From the NCBI RefSeq assembly GCF_009881055.1, contig NZ_WXFG01000017.1, forward strand, positions 62,001 to 126,000: a stretch of DNA of 64,000 bases, given 5' to 3'. This stretch comes from Peptoclostridium sp. (lineage in GTDB: Bacteria > Bacillota > Clostridia > Peptostreptococcales > Peptostreptococcaceae). The notes below the pieces were generated by a model. It saw only the letters and a list, made by a program, of their open reading frames with translations. It was not told where the DNA came from and searched no databases. Both the position numbers and the translations under genes were made by a program. Shown here one piece after another: positions 36,556 to 46,119 of this stretch (positions within the stretch are counted from its first letter, which is position 1; the number at the start of each line of letters is the position of its first letter).

Positions 36556-37653
36556 ATGGAATTTTTATCAGCGATAGCTACGAACTCAAGGCTAATGGGA
36601 AGCGTGGGACTTAGGGTGGCATGGGAGCTGCCAGATGGAAGGCTGGACCAGTTTTTTCTGCTTGATGCGGAGGGGCTGGGAATAGCTGATTACGTGGGCA
36701 TAAAAAACGGAGAGCCCAAAAGGCTCCATTCGGAAACTGAAAGGCTAATGGGCGGACTTGGAGCTGAGCGGATAAAGCTCACGTTTGCAGAAGCCGTGAC
36801 GTTAATAAAGGATTATGCAGCGAGGAACGAAAGCTATGGAAAGCCTCTGCCTGCTAACAGCGGAGATTTTGAATTCATACTGAAAATGAACCCGGCGGAA
36901 GTGGATGCACAGGAGATTTTTTTTAAGCTCTGTAAGGAAATTGAAACCCCGGTTGAGTTTATAAACTACATGGTGATGCGCTTTGTCGCAAGAGACAGTG
37001 AGGCGATAAGATACTTCAGCGACAACAAGGATATATGTGAAATGTACATAACAAAAGCAAATGCTTCGCTTCTTAAAAATAGTGTTAAAAAAGCCGGCAG
37101 GAGAGGCCTGGGTTATGTCTCAAGGCTTATATACGAGGATAAGGGTGAATACTCAAGATGCATCCTGGGAATGTCTATGAAACTGGTTGAAGACAGATAT
37201 ATGATAGCGGCAATAACCATAGGCACTGTGACAAGGCTTGATGCGGCCGAGGCATTTGATGAAATAAGAAGGGAAGAGTACATAGGCATATATCATGTGG
37301 ATTTTCCGGATGAATTTAGGGATACCTTCCTGTATGACATGAGCCATTGCCTTAAGAGTCCGTTTGAAAGCGGAATCATGCTTACTGAGTTCAGGCTGGA
37401 CAATTCCCATGTGAAAAGCCCTGAGTACCTAATTAGCAATGACATAGCATCAATATACTTCATCACAAATTCCGGCCAGCTGGTAGTAGCAAACTACTAT
37501 CCTCAGGAGAGGATAGATGCGGACAGCAGGCTGTTAAACTGCTATAGCGAATATATCATGCTCGGGGATGAGTTTATATTCCCGGCATCAGTCATATACG
37601 AGTTCGCCCTAGGCGGTTGCGACAGCTTCTACAGCTTTCTGACAAAAAGATAA
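36556..37653 (+). CDS. Uncharacterised protein
   Basis: 365 residues; ATG 36556 is preferred over GTG 36550 because of GAAGAAGGTG spacing. No signal peptide or membrane segment, so cytoplasmic. No motif recognised; alternating strands and helices with a central 'SVKKAGRRGLGYVSRL' basic patch. Single-gene transcript closed by its own terminator. Flanked by a phosphatase and the FtsA-like gene on the opposite strand, which gives no functional clue. Confidence 0.7.
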   Translation: MEFLSAIATNSRLMGSVGLRVAWELPDGRLDQFFLLDAEGLGIADYVGIKNGEPKRLHSETERLMGGLGAERIKLTFAEAVTLIKDYAARNESYGKPLPANSGDFEFILKMNPAEVDAQEIFFKLCKEIETPVEFINYMVMRFVARDSEAIRYFSDNKDICEMYITKANASLLKNSVKKAGRRGLGYVSRLIYEDKGEYSRCILGMSMKLVEDRYMIAAITIGTVTRLDAAEAFDEIRREEYIGIYHVDFPDEFRDTFLYDMSHCLKSPFESGIMLTEFRLDNSHVKSPEYLISNDIASIYFITNSGQLVVANYYPQERIDADSRLLNCYSEYIMLGDEFIFPASVIYEFALGGCDSFYSFLTKR

Positions 37654-37677
37654 GTGCAGGCATAGCCTGCACTTTTT
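37653..37677. terminator. Convergent terminator
   Basis: AGTGCAGGC/GCCTGCACT stem of 9 bp with ATA loop and T-run. It abuts the stop of the FtsA-like gene on the other strand. Confidence 0.88.
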
Positions 37678-39645
37678 CTACTTCCAGCTTATTTCGACGG
37701 AATCGCCGTTTTTGAGTTCATGCATGAATTCGGCTCTTTTGCCGTTGACGAGCAAAGTCAAGAATCCCTGGGGCTTTGATATGTCAAAGTCTATATATTC
37801 GAATATGTCAGTAAGGACAAAGGCTGATTTGCTGTGTGATATTTCTATTTCGTGGCCATTCACTGTAAGCATAAGATGGTTACCTGGAGTGCTGTGAATA
37901 AGTCCGCTGTATTCAGACTCTAAGTGCCTGTAGGCGTCCATATCGCCAATGTCGGGAGTTTCTATGCGTTCTTCAACTTCAACAGACTGCAGATCATCTT
38001 GTAAATGGTTTTGTAAATCAGCCTGCGAATAGGCCTCTGAACCGATGGGAGCCGCAGACGGAACAACGTCAATAATGTCACCGTTAGATACAAGTGTTTC
38101 CAAATCCGATATCGCGTCATTCAGCCTGATTTCACATCCCTCAAGCGATTCTGAGGCTATGCCCTCCAGTTCAAGGCATTCTAGAACAGAGAGCACCTGA
38201 GCTTTGCCTTTTTGTGCCGGCTTGACAGCTATATCGCAGCCGTCGCTGATTGTGTCCATGAGGCTGGCCTGTACTCCGTTTATAAGTATTTGTGCCGGTT
38301 CGCCCGGAAGACCCTTGAGGAGTCGCTGCTCGCCAACTACGCAGTACGATATGTCATCGCCCTTTTCGGGGATTAGGCTTCTTGGCTTGAAACCGACTGA
38401 CAGCAGCGCGTCAGAAACCTTGAGCTGCTTTGAGTTGAAAAGTCTCACTGTGTTTTCATTGAGCTGTACCTCTATGAAGTTCTTGCGCGCATTCAAGGAA
38501 TGGTTGAGAGCTATCCCAAGAGGAGTTATCGCCTGAGGGCCAAGCAGGCTATCAGGTATGTCGATGAATTCCACGGCTATAGAAGAATCCCTTATTACAA
38601 CCCTTTCCTTGGGCATGCCCATATATTCAGCAATCATGTCGCCTAGCATAGGTATCTGGCTGCCCCCGCCTACGAGGAACACGGCACCAGGTGCCTTGCC
38701 GTTGTGGACGAGTATTTCGTCAGCGATTTTATGGGCCATGCAACCTATCGAATCCTCTATGGAGGCTATTATATCAGCGGAAGGCAGTGTTTGCTCAATG
38801 CCGACGACATCCATGAATTTTACTTCTTTTTGAGCTGCCAGCTGGATTTTTATCGATTCGGCAGTGTCAAAATCCAGGAGGAAATTCTTTGCAATCTCCT
38901 CGGTTATGCTGTCGCCTGCTCCAGAAACCATCGCATAAGATGCTATGGCTCCCTGGTTTGTAATTGCAATATCGCAAGTACCGGCACCTATGTCGACCAT
39001 TGCAAGATTCAAAAGCCTCATGTTCTTTTTTATGGCCACATTCATTGATGCAATCGGCTCAAGTGTTAGGCTTTCAATTTCAAGTCCGACTCTATCCATT
39101 ACGCTGTAAAGACTGTCTATTACTACATTTGGAAGGAAGGTTGCCAGCACTTCAACTTCAATGCTGTGTCCCCTGTGGCCTACAAGATTTTCTATGAATA
39201 TGCCGTCCAGATAGTATGCCGTTGCAGTGTGTCCAACGCAGTAATATTTGGAATCACCCTCGCCCAGATTTTCTTCCAGCAGATCCTGAGCATTTTGAAC
39301 GCCTTCAAGCTCGAGGCTTTCCACAAAAGGCTGTTCTATTTCGCTTAAAAAGTCTACATCCAGCTTGGCTTTCGCCCTGCATGTCTTGAGAGACCTTCCG
39401 GCGGCAGCCACTGCAACTCGCTCAAGTTTTGAGCCTATTTGCTCCTCAAGAGAAGACTTCACTTTGGATACAATGCGGGCAACCCCATCTATATTGTGTA
39501 TTTGACCGTCATACATATTCCTGTCGTCATGCTCAGCCACGGAGCTTGCAATTATCTTAAGCGCTCCGCCTTCACGCCGGCACACGAGTCCTATTATAGT
39601 TCTGGTTCCTATATCAAGAGCAAATATCAAATCACTTACATGCAT
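37678..39645 (-). CDS. FtsA/PilM-like actin-fold ATPase with C-terminal extensions
   Basis: 655 residues; start at ATG 39645 (GGGAGA 8 bases upstream, then 'DLIFALDIGTRT'). Actin-fold nucleotide site is visible: phosphate 1 'ALDIGTRTIIG', phosphate 2 'LAMVDIGAGTCDIAI', adenosine 'VFLVGGGSQIPML'; an SHS2-like 1C insertion sits near residues 85-180. FtsA proper is ~420 residues: here an extra ~250 follow, with a beta-grasp/SLBB-looking segment at ~400-490 and another at the extreme C-terminus ('HLMLTVNGHEIEISH' to the end). No C-terminal amphipathic membrane helix is seen. It is not in a division cluster, so it is probably an FtsA paralogue. Confidence 0.8.
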   Translation of the reverse strand: MHVSDLIFALDIGTRTIIGLVCRREGGALKIIASSVAEHDDRNMYDGQIHNIDGVARIVSKVKSSLEEQIGSKLERVAVAAAGRSLKTCRAKAKLDVDFLSEIEQPFVESLELEGVQNAQDLLEENLGEGDSKYYCVGHTATAYYLDGIFIENLVGHRGHSIEVEVLATFLPNVVIDSLYSVMDRVGLEIESLTLEPIASMNVAIKKNMRLLNLAMVDIGAGTCDIAITNQGAIASYAMVSGAGDSITEEIAKNFLLDFDTAESIKIQLAAQKEVKFMDVVGIEQTLPSADIIASIEDSIGCMAHKIADEILVHNGKAPGAVFLVGGGSQIPMLGDMIAEYMGMPKERVVIRDSSIAVEFIDIPDSLLGPQAITPLGIALNHSLNARKNFIEVQLNENTVRLFNSKQLKVSDALLSVGFKPRSLIPEKGDDISYCVVGEQRLLKGLPGEPAQILINGVQASLMDTISDGCDIAVKPAQKGKAQVLSVLECLELEGIASESLEGCEIRLNDAISDLETLVSNGDIIDVVPSAAPIGSEAYSQADLQNHLQDDLQSVEVEERIETPDIGDMDAYRHLESEYSGLIHSTPGNHLMLTVNGHEIEISHSKSAFVLTDIFEYIDFDISKPQGFLTLLVNGKRAEFMHELKNGDSVEISWK

Positions 39646-39871
39646 TAGCATAATCTCCCTTTTGCAAATATTTGTTCCGCAAAATGCCATACCTTAATAA
39701 TATAATATCCAGCGCTTTGATTTCAATTGTAAACCTGAAAAAATGCATATCCGGTTTCCAATTAGAAGACGGTTTGCCGTGAGTAGACACAGATAAGGGG
39801 TATAATAAAAAACAAATCCATTTGTATGTATATGGAAAATAAAAGGTTGAATCAGGCGAGGGGGGAGTAGC

Positions 39872-40579
39872 ATGAAAAAATCTATTGCTGCTGCAGCTAT
39901 GCTGGCTGCAGTTACGGGAACCATATTTGCATATGAGGGAGAAATAAAGGAAATCACAGCGCAAATCAATGAGCAGATAAACGTGTATATCGATGGAGAA
40001 CAGGCAGGAGAAGAGTACACACCCATAATATACGAGGGCAGAGCCTATATGCCTATCAGGGCTGTCTCTGACAAGCTGGGGATAAATATATACTGGAACG
40101 AGGAGCAAAAGAGCATAGAGCTGGGGGCAAAAAAAGACGCAACACCTATAAAGGCATCGGACTACGAGGACAGGTTCTATTCGGAATTTACATCGGACAA
40201 GGAGCTGCTGACGCTAAATGGCGAGAGCAGCGACAATGGCATAATATTCAGGAGGGACTACGGAGATTTTGGGGACTATGAAGGCGGCTATGTGAACTAT
40301 GCAGCCATTGTCAAACCTGGCGGGGTCTACACCAAATTCGGGGGCACAATCAGGATGGAGAACAATACAAATGCAGAGAAGGTGCTCTTCAAATTCTACG
40401 AAAACTACGTCGAGGACAGGCTAATAAAGGAAATAGAAGTAAAACGGGGCGAGGACGTGCAATTTGAAATAGACATAAGCGGTGTTGATAAATTATTTAT
40501 ATATCAAAGAAGTGAAGACAGGCTTGAAAAGTTCAGTGACCCGGTGAAAATGGTCATAGCCGAGCCCTATTTCAAATAA
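39872..40579 (+). CDS. Secreted stalk-domain protein
   Basis: 235 residues with cleavable signal peptide (cut likely after 'TIFA'). Residues ~35-90 are a copper-amine-oxidase N-terminal-like stalk domain ('YEGRAYMPIRAVSDKLGINIYW'), a wall/exopolymer-associated module. The C-terminal ~130 residues are strand-rich and resemble NPCBM-type carbohydrate-binding folds ('VNYAAIVKPGGVYTKFGGTI'). Probably an exported wall-associated protein. Next gene starts 19 bases later but is unrelated in role. Confidence 0.75.
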   Translation: MKKSIAAAAMLAAVTGTIFAYEGEIKEITAQINEQINVYIDGEQAGEEYTPIIYEGRAYMPIRAVSDKLGINIYWNEEQKSIELGAKKDATPIKASDYEDRFYSEFTSDKELLTLNGESSDNGIIFRRDYGDFGDYEGGYVNYAAIVKPGGVYTKFGGTIRMENNTNAEKVLFKFYENYVEDRLIKEIEVKRGEDVQFEIDISGVDKLFIYQRSEDRLEKFSDPVKMVIAEPYFK

Positions 40580-40598
40580 TAAAAAGTGAGGTGCAGCA

Positions 40599-41978
40599 AT
40601 GCTTGAGCTAGAAAAAATGGATTTACACATTGACAGCTTGATGGAATTGATTAAAAAGTATCAAAGTGAAATTTCCTCAGGCAGAGTATTGCCCGAGGCT
40701 TCAAGAAGTGAAATGGAAAGAATTATTTTTGAGGAAATGCCAACCGCAGGAAAAGCTCCGGAGGCTGTGATAGGAGAGTTTGCAGAGAAAATCATTCCAA
40801 ACTCCACCAAGGTTGGCAGTGCAAGATTTCTCTCGTGGATAATAACAAGCCCTTCGCAGGCTGGAATACTTGGAGAGATGGCTAACATAGGGCTGAGCCA
40901 GGCTCCGTTCTTATTCAAGGCCGGCCCTGCCGCGACCGTAATTGAAGACATGGCAATAGGCTGGATAAGCAGTCTCTTCGACTTTCCCAAAGAATCGGGC
41001 GGAATACTTGTCAGCGGCGGCAGCGTATCTACTCTTACGGCATTAGGAGCAGCCAGGGAGGCAATGTTTCCGGGAATAACCGAAAACGGAATGCATTCTA
41101 TCGAAAAGCCGCCTGTGCTCTACACGTCAAAAAAAGCGCATGCCTCAATAGACAAGGCTGTGGGAGCTCTGGGCTTTGGAAAGAAAATGCTAAGGAAGAT
41201 AGCTGTGGACGCTGAGTATAGAATAGATGCAAATGAGCTTGAGGAGAGCATACTAAAGGATATTCAGGAGGGTCTTAGGCCATTTTGCATAATAGCCCAG
41301 GCGGGCACATCTGTTGCAGGAGCCGTAGACGACATACAGAAGCTCTCGGAAATCGCGAAAAAATACAGCCTGTGGCTTCACGTTGACGGAGCTTATGGAG
41401 GAGGGGCTATAATAACCGCCAAAGGCAGAGAACTGCTAAGGGGAATACAGGAGGCGGACTCGATATCGGTAGATCCTCACAAGTGGCTCTTTATACCACC
41501 AGAGGCCGGTTGCGTTCTTTTAAGGAACAAGAAGCATCTTTACAACGCATACAGGATGGGGCAGGATGAGTATAATCCAGATACCCCTGTGGAATTTGTT
41601 AATTACGGAATACAGTCGACCAGAATGTCGAGGGCCATAAAGATATGGTTTGCATTCAAGATATATGGAATTAATACGCTCTCAGCCACTATTGAAAAAA
41701 ATATGGAGCTTGCAAAGGCGTTCTATGAAGGACTTGAGGGTGTAAAGGGACTCTATAGACTTAACAATCCAATGACAAGTGCGGTTTGCTTTAGTTTTGA
41801 AGGAGGACAGGAGGAAAACGAAAGCTTCCTAAGATATATTGAAGATAAGTTTTTCGTGTCTCCTGCAGTACTCGGAGGAAAGCACTGTATACGGGCATGT
41901 TTTTCAAACTATAGGACTAAAGTGGAGCATGTAGAGGAACTTCTGGAATTGGTACGCAAATTCAAGGGGATTTATTAG
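40599..41978 (+). CDS. PLP-dependent group II amino-acid decarboxylase family protein
   Basis: 459 residues. Fold-type I PLP enzyme: 'GILVSGGSVSTLTAL' cofactor-binding loop, 'LWLHVDGAYGGGAII' with the Asp contacting the pyridine N, and the Schiff-base Lys in 'SVDPHKWLF' near residue 293. These define the glutamate/aromatic-L-amino-acid decarboxylase group. Substrate cannot be told from the sequence; tyrosine, tryptophan, cysteine sulfinate or glutamate are options. Confidence 0.88.
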   Translation: MLELEKMDLHIDSLMELIKKYQSEISSGRVLPEASRSEMERIIFEEMPTAGKAPEAVIGEFAEKIIPNSTKVGSARFLSWIITSPSQAGILGEMANIGLSQAPFLFKAGPAATVIEDMAIGWISSLFDFPKESGGILVSGGSVSTLTALGAAREAMFPGITENGMHSIEKPPVLYTSKKAHASIDKAVGALGFGKKMLRKIAVDAEYRIDANELEESILKDIQEGLRPFCIIAQAGTSVAGAVDDIQKLSEIAKKYSLWLHVDGAYGGGAIITAKGRELLRGIQEADSISVDPHKWLFIPPEAGCVLLRNKKHLYNAYRMGQDEYNPDTPVEFVNYGIQSTRMSRAIKIWFAFKIYGINTLSATIEKNMELAKAFYEGLEGVKGLYRLNNPMTSAVCFSFEGGQEENESFLRYIEDKFFVSPAVLGGKHCIRACFSNYRTKVEHVEELLELVRKFKGIY

Positions 41979-42094
41979 GATGATAACTTTATTAAAAAAA
42001 TGAATTCGATAAATAAATAACATTTTTAATAGAATTTATTGTATAATTCTTTATTTTGTTAAAGAAATACTTATTGCAAAAAACTCAAGAACAA

Positions 42095-42123
42095 TTGAAC
42101 TTGATGAAAACGATTGTTATAAT
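42095..42123 (+). promoter_or_regulatory. Promoter of fchA-folD
   Basis: TTGAAC (42095-42100), 17-base spacer, TATAAT (42118-42123), in the AT-rich gap before fchA. Confidence 0.7.
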
Positions 42124-42198
42124 ACACCTAACAGACGGCAGATAATTTGGAAAATTCATACAAATAAGCAAAAATAAATTTCAAAGGGGAGTATTTCT

Positions 42199-42828
42199 AT
42201 GGCAATGATGGACAAGAACTGTAAAGAATTTGTTGAAGCATTGGCGTCTAAGGCACCTGTGCCTGGCGGCGGAGGTGCGGCTGCTTATGGCGGCGCAGTT
42301 GGTATGGCCCTATCCACAATGGTTGGAAATTACACTGTAGGCAAAAAGAAATATGCCGAAGTTGAAGACGAAGTTAAAGAGCTTATGGCGCAAGGAGAGA
42401 AGATACAATCTGAGCTTTTGGCGCTTGTAGAAAAGGATGCCGAGGTATTCGAGCCGCTGTCTAAGGCATATGGACTGCCAACTGAAACGGAGGAGCAGAA
42501 AAAAATAAAGGCTGAGACGCTTGAAAAAGAGTCAATAAATGCATGCTCTGTGCCTATGGAGATAATGAGGAAGGCATACGAAGGCATAAAGGTACATAAG
42601 CGCATGGGTGAAATAGGAAGTATGCTTGTCATTTCAGATGTAGGCTGCGGCGTTGTATTCTTGAAATCAGCTCTCATAGCAGGAAAACTTAATGTCGTAA
42701 TAAATCTGAAAACCATAAAGAATGAAGAATTTGTAAGCAAGACAAGAGAAGAAATGGACCGTTTAGTAGCTGAAGGCTGCAAAATGGCAGAAGAAACTCT
42801 TGAGGCTGTAATTGAAAAAATATCATAG
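42199..42828 (+). CDS. fchA: Methenyl-THF cyclohydrolase / formimino-THF cyclodeaminase family
   Basis: 209 residues, AAGGGGAG upstream. Helical FTCD-C family protein; '[20 protein letters not shown]' near the N-terminus is the folate-binding signature, and '[23 protein letters not shown]' the C-terminal one. In clostridial C1 metabolism members hydrolyse 5,10-methenyl-THF to 10-formyl-THF. It lies 14 bases before folD in one transcript; FolD here lacks the cyclohydrolase lysine, so FchA probably supplies that step. Deamination of formimino-THF from purine or histidine fermentation is the alternative. Confidence 0.9.
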   Translation: MAMMDKNCKEFVEALASKAPVPGGGGAAAYGGAVGMALSTMVGNYTVGKKKYAEVEDEVKELMAQGEKIQSELLALVEKDAEVFEPLSKAYGLPTETEEQKKIKAETLEKESINACSVPMEIMRKAYEGIKVHKRMGEIGSMLVISDVGCGVVFLKSALIAGKLNVVINLKTIKNEEFVSKTREEMDRLVAEGCKMAEETLEAVIEKIS

Positions 42829-42842
42829 GGGGAATTATTGAA

Positions 42843-43703
42843 ATGGCAGAAAGGTTAATGGGTAAAGATGTTGCGGCTGCTATCAAGGAAGAACTCTCTT
42901 CTAAAGTTGCGGCATTGAAAGATAAAAATATCACTCCAAAGCTTGGGATTGTAAGAGTCGGAGCCAGACCTGACGACTTGTTTTACGAGGGCGGAGCCAA
43001 GAAGACATGTGAATCGATAGGCATGGATTGTGAAGTGTTCGAATATCCGGAGGATATTACTCAGGAAGCTTTTGAAGCTGCTGTAAAAGAAGTGAATGCA
43101 AGAAAAGATGTAAACGGCATACTAATGTTCAGTCCTCTGCCAAAGCATTTGAACGAGCCTGTAATCAGAGAGTTAATCTCGACAGAAAAGGACGTGGACT
43201 GCCTTACTGTAGGCAGCCAGGCAAAGGTTTTCATAGGCGACAAAACAGGATTTGCTCCTTGCACGCCAGCTGCAGTTATGGATATTCTCCATCACTTTAA
43301 CATCCCTGTAGCGGGAAAAAAAGCGGTTGTACTCGGAAGATCTCTAGTTGTTGGCAAGCCGCTGGCTATGCTGCTGCTAGGCGAAAATGCTACGGTTACA
43401 ATATGCCACTCAAGAACAGAAAACCTTCCAGAGGTTTGCCAGGATGCAGACATACTGATAGCAGCAGTAGGAAGAGCAAAGATGGTTAAAGCCAACTTTG
43501 TAAAGCCGGGCCAGACTGTAATCGATGTAGGTATAAACGAGGATCCAGACAATCCTGGAAAATACTGCGGGGATGTTGATTACAATGAGGTTGCTGAAAT
43601 TGTTGAGAAGATAACTCCTGTACCTGCTGGTGTGGGTTCGGTTACTACTTCTGTGCTTTGCAAGCAGACAATAAGAGCATGCGAGATGCAAAACGGACTA
43701 TAG
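42843..43703 (+). CDS. folD: Methylene-THF dehydrogenase (FolD family, likely monofunctional)
   Basis: 286 residues, GGGGAATTA upstream. Oxidises 5,10-methylene-THF from the glycine cleavage system with NAD(P)+. Rossmann part '[17 protein letters not shown]' and '[14 protein letters not shown]' are normal. In the catalytic site Tyr48 is kept, but the Lys four residues on (Lys54 in E. coli, Lys56 in human enzyme), needed for cyclohydrolase activity, is Ala52 ('YEGGAKK'), and the Ser three before Tyr is Asp45. Lysines occur at +5 and +6. This predicts a dehydrogenase that hands methenyl-THF to the adjacent FchA. Confidence 0.92.
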   Translation: MAERLMGKDVAAAIKEELSSKVAALKDKNITPKLGIVRVGARPDDLFYEGGAKKTCESIGMDCEVFEYPEDITQEAFEAAVKEVNARKDVNGILMFSPLPKHLNEPVIRELISTEKDVDCLTVGSQAKVFIGDKTGFAPCTPAAVMDILHHFNIPVAGKKAVVLGRSLVVGKPLAMLLLGENATVTICHSRTENLPEVCQDADILIAAVGRAKMVKANFVKPGQTVIDVGINEDPDNPGKYCGDVDYNEVAEIVEKITPVPAGVGSVTTSVLCKQTIRACEMQNGL

Positions 43704-43753
43704 GATTATAAATGAAAAAAACGCCCCATAGTAAGAATCGGAGCGTCTTAGAG

Positions 43754-43788
43754 ACTGTCGGCAGAATTTAGGTTGCCGACAGTTTTTG
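43754..43788 (+). terminator. Terminator of fchA-folD
   Basis: Perfect 10-bp stem ACTGTCGGCA/TGCCGACAGT, 10-base loop, TTTTTG following. Just before the convergent SDR gene. Confidence 0.9.
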
Positions 43789-43799
43789 TTTTGTTGGCG

Positions 43800-44534
43800 C
43801 TACACAACATATCCACCGTTTACGCTGAGCACATGGCCTGTTATGAAGTCGGCATCATCTGAAGCCAGAAAAAGTGCGCTTGCCGCTATGTTATGAGGCT
43901 TGCCCAGCCTCATAAGAGGCGTATCGTATCTGAGTACCTCCAGCTCCTCATCGGTGTAGTCGCTGAGCATGTCGGTCTGTATAACACCGGGGGCTATGCA
44001 GTTGACCTGTATGTTGGAGGGACCCAGCTCCTTGGCAAGAGCCTTGGTAAATCCAATAACACCTGCCTTAGCAGCGGAGTAGTGAACCTCGCAAGAGCCG
44101 CCGACAAGCCCCCACATTGAGGATATGTTTATTATCTTGCCTTTCTTGTTTGGAAGCATATATCTTAGCACGCTCTGAGTGCAGTTGAATACGCCCTTTA
44201 GATTAGTGCCAAACACGCTGTCCCATTCGGTTTCGGTAATATCCGTAAAAAGATTAGAAACAGATATGCCTGCATTGTTCACAAGCACGTCTATCGCGTT
44301 GAATTTCTCCATGCAAAAATCCACCATGGCGTCCACCTCAGCTCTTACGCTGACGTCGGCTTTGAAGGCGAAAGCAGAAAGGCCCTGAGACTTAAGCAGC
44401 TTTTCAAGCTCAAAAGCCTCTTTGGCAGAGCTGTTGTAGTTGATAATCACATTGTAGCCTCTGAAAGCGAAGTTTTCAGCGATGGACTTGCCGATGCCTT
44501 TGGAGGCGCCTGTTATTATTGCAGTTTTATTCAT
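43800..44534 (-). CDS. Short-chain dehydrogenase/reductase (FabG-like)
   Basis: 244 residues. Cofactor loop 'IITGASKGIGKSIAENF', 'VLVNNAGIS', catalytic Ser in 'IINISSMWG', Tyr/Lys in 'YSAAKAGVIGFTKALAKEL', and 'VNCIAPGVIQTDML' are intact, so an active NAD(P)-dependent oxidoreductase of the classical SDR type. Resembles 3-oxoacyl-ACP reductase, but there is no fatty-acid cluster around it; the substrate is open. Confidence 0.9.
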   Translation of the reverse strand: MNKTAIITGASKGIGKSIAENFAFRGYNVIINYNSSAKEAFELEKLLKSQGLSAFAFKADVSVRAEVDAMVDFCMEKFNAIDVLVNNAGISVSNLFTDITETEWDSVFGTNLKGVFNCTQSVLRYMLPNKKGKIINISSMWGLVGGSCEVHYSAAKAGVIGFTKALAKELGPSNIQVNCIAPGVIQTDMLSDYTDEELEVLRYDTPLMRLGKPHNIAASALFLASDDADFITGHVLSVNGGYVV

Positions 44535-44696
44535 CTAACTAAACCACCTAAAATTAAATATAATAATATTGCGAACGTAAGTTCATTGTACATCAAATTC
44601 TCCTGAAATTAAAGTTTTGATATCATTGTTAAGGGGTATTAATATTCTTGCTGGCAGTCCCACACTGTCAACACTATCTTTATTTCCATATTGATG

Positions 44697-44728
44697 CACA
44701 AAGGCAGGGGCATGCTCCTGCCTTTGTG
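44697..44728. other. Perfect inverted repeat in the SDR/NlpC gap
   Basis: CACAAAGGCAGG (44697-44708) pairs with CCTGCCTTTGTG (44717-44728) around an 8-base loop. No T-run on either side; role unknown. The rest of the 44535-44908 gap holds only the promoter below. Confidence 0.6.
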
Positions 44729-44788
44729 CGCCAAAATAGGCCGAAAGTATCTTGGAGTATCTGGAAATGAAATTTTCTGAAAACGGAT

Positions 44789-44817
44789 TTGACAATTATA
44801 TAGCATATAAGTATAAT
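44789..44817 (+). promoter_or_regulatory. Promoter of the NlpC/P60 gene
   Basis: TTGACA (44789-44794), 17-base spacer, TATAAT (44812-44817): consensus in both boxes; ~90 bases before ATG 44909. Confidence 0.8.
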
Positions 44818-44908
44818 GTTAATAACTATATGTTTATAAAAAATACTTATACAAGTGAGGCTGTATTCGTGAAAAGATAATGAGACAAACACATTACATG
44901 GAGGGTAT

Positions 44909-45604
44909 ATGATTAAAAAAATTCTATTGAGTGCATCGCTTATACTGATGCTCCTTAACATGGGAATGTCAGCAGGTTTTGCACAAGAGATCCCAAATGC
45001 ATATGTCAAAGTCAACAGCTTGAACGTAAGAAACAGCGCAGATATTCAGTCACAGGTAATAGGAAATGTTGTTGTTGGACAGAAGCTTGAGCTTCTCGAG
45101 CAGTCCGGCAAATGGTCAAAAGTAAGGCTTGAAAACGGAACATTAGGATGGGTTTATTCTGATTATATAAGCTCAAGTAGTAATACATATTCGCAGGGCA
45201 GTGCTTCTCAGGTTGTAAGCAGGGGCGGTTCAAGGGCATCAAGCCTTATGGTCGTTGCAAATGCTAAGCTAGGGGCAAAATATTCGAGAGGATCTGAAGG
45301 TCCTGACAGATTTGACTGTTCCGGATTCGTAAAGTATGTATACAAGGAAGTGTTCGGCAGAGTTCTGCCACACAGCTCGAAGGAACAGGGCCAATTAGGC
45401 AGCAGCGTTCCAAGAGAAGCTGTTCAAACGGGAGACATTGTGGTGTTTGCCACGGCGGGCAGCAGCAATATAAATCACTCGGGAATATATTTGAATGACG
45501 GCAAGTTTATACACGCATCCTCGTATGACGGCAAGGTTTTGATTTCTGACATGAGTTCAGGTCATTACTACAAGGCTTTTAGGGGAGCAAGGCGGATTGA
45601 ATAA
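44909..45604 (+). CDS. Secreted SH3b-NlpC/P60 peptidoglycan hydrolase
   Basis: 231 residues, GGAGGGTATAT upstream. Signal peptide (cut after 'GFAQ'), then an SH3b domain at ~30-85 ('YVKVNSLNVRNSADIQS' to 'GWVYSDYI'), a Ser-rich linker, and a C-terminal NlpC/P60 endopeptidase with nucleophile in 'RFDCSGFVKYVY', His in 'NHSGIYL' and 'FIHASS'. Cuts stem-peptide bonds in the wall. Single gene with consensus promoter and its own terminator. Confidence 0.93.
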   Translation: MIKKILLSASLILMLLNMGMSAGFAQEIPNAYVKVNSLNVRNSADIQSQVIGNVVVGQKLELLEQSGKWSKVRLENGTLGWVYSDYISSSSNTYSQGSASQVVSRGGSRASSLMVVANAKLGAKYSRGSEGPDRFDCSGFVKYVYKEVFGRVLPHSSKEQGQLGSSVPREAVQTGDIVVFATAGSSNINHSGIYLNDGKFIHASSYDGKVLISDMSSGHYYKAFRGARRIE

Positions 45605-45619
45605 ATAGAGAGTAAAAGG

Positions 45620-45644
45620 CAGAGCTTATAAGCTCTGTTTTTTT
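45620..45644 (+). terminator. Terminator after NlpC/P60 gene
   Basis: CAGAGCTT/AAGCTCTG stem followed by seven T. Confidence 0.9.
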
Positions 45645-46119
45645 ATTTGCAAATTTACTGACGGGAAATAAAGCTGATAATAAGATATACAATATAATAA
45701 ATATAACGCAAATATACCGTATTGCATAGAATAAAGATATTATTTATCGGTAATAATGTAATAATACTGCTAAGTATATGGATGTTTTGTTAAGTTAATG
45801 ATGTCGTACTACAAATATATGGTATACTAAGGTGTGGTTTGATTGAAACGATATTAACAAAATGTGCGTTTAAAAGATAAATATTTGTGTACTAATCAAT
45901 TATAAAAAACTCGAATTTAAATCTGCGTTATAATCCGGAAGTGCTCTAAAATATTGTATTATTAAGATACAAGAGGTCGGAGAGGGCTTGAGTACAGCAT
46001 GTTAATTTCTTGGGAAATGCACCTTAGAGTTCAGAAAATTTAGTTAAATTAATATCTTTGGTTGAAATCGGGATTGATGTATTATATCATAACGTTAAAT
46101 CAGAATATGGACCAAATGA

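Noticed and set aside
44697..44728. Terminator for the SDR or NlpC gene
   Set aside because: The SDR gene reads away from it and there is no T-run on either strand.
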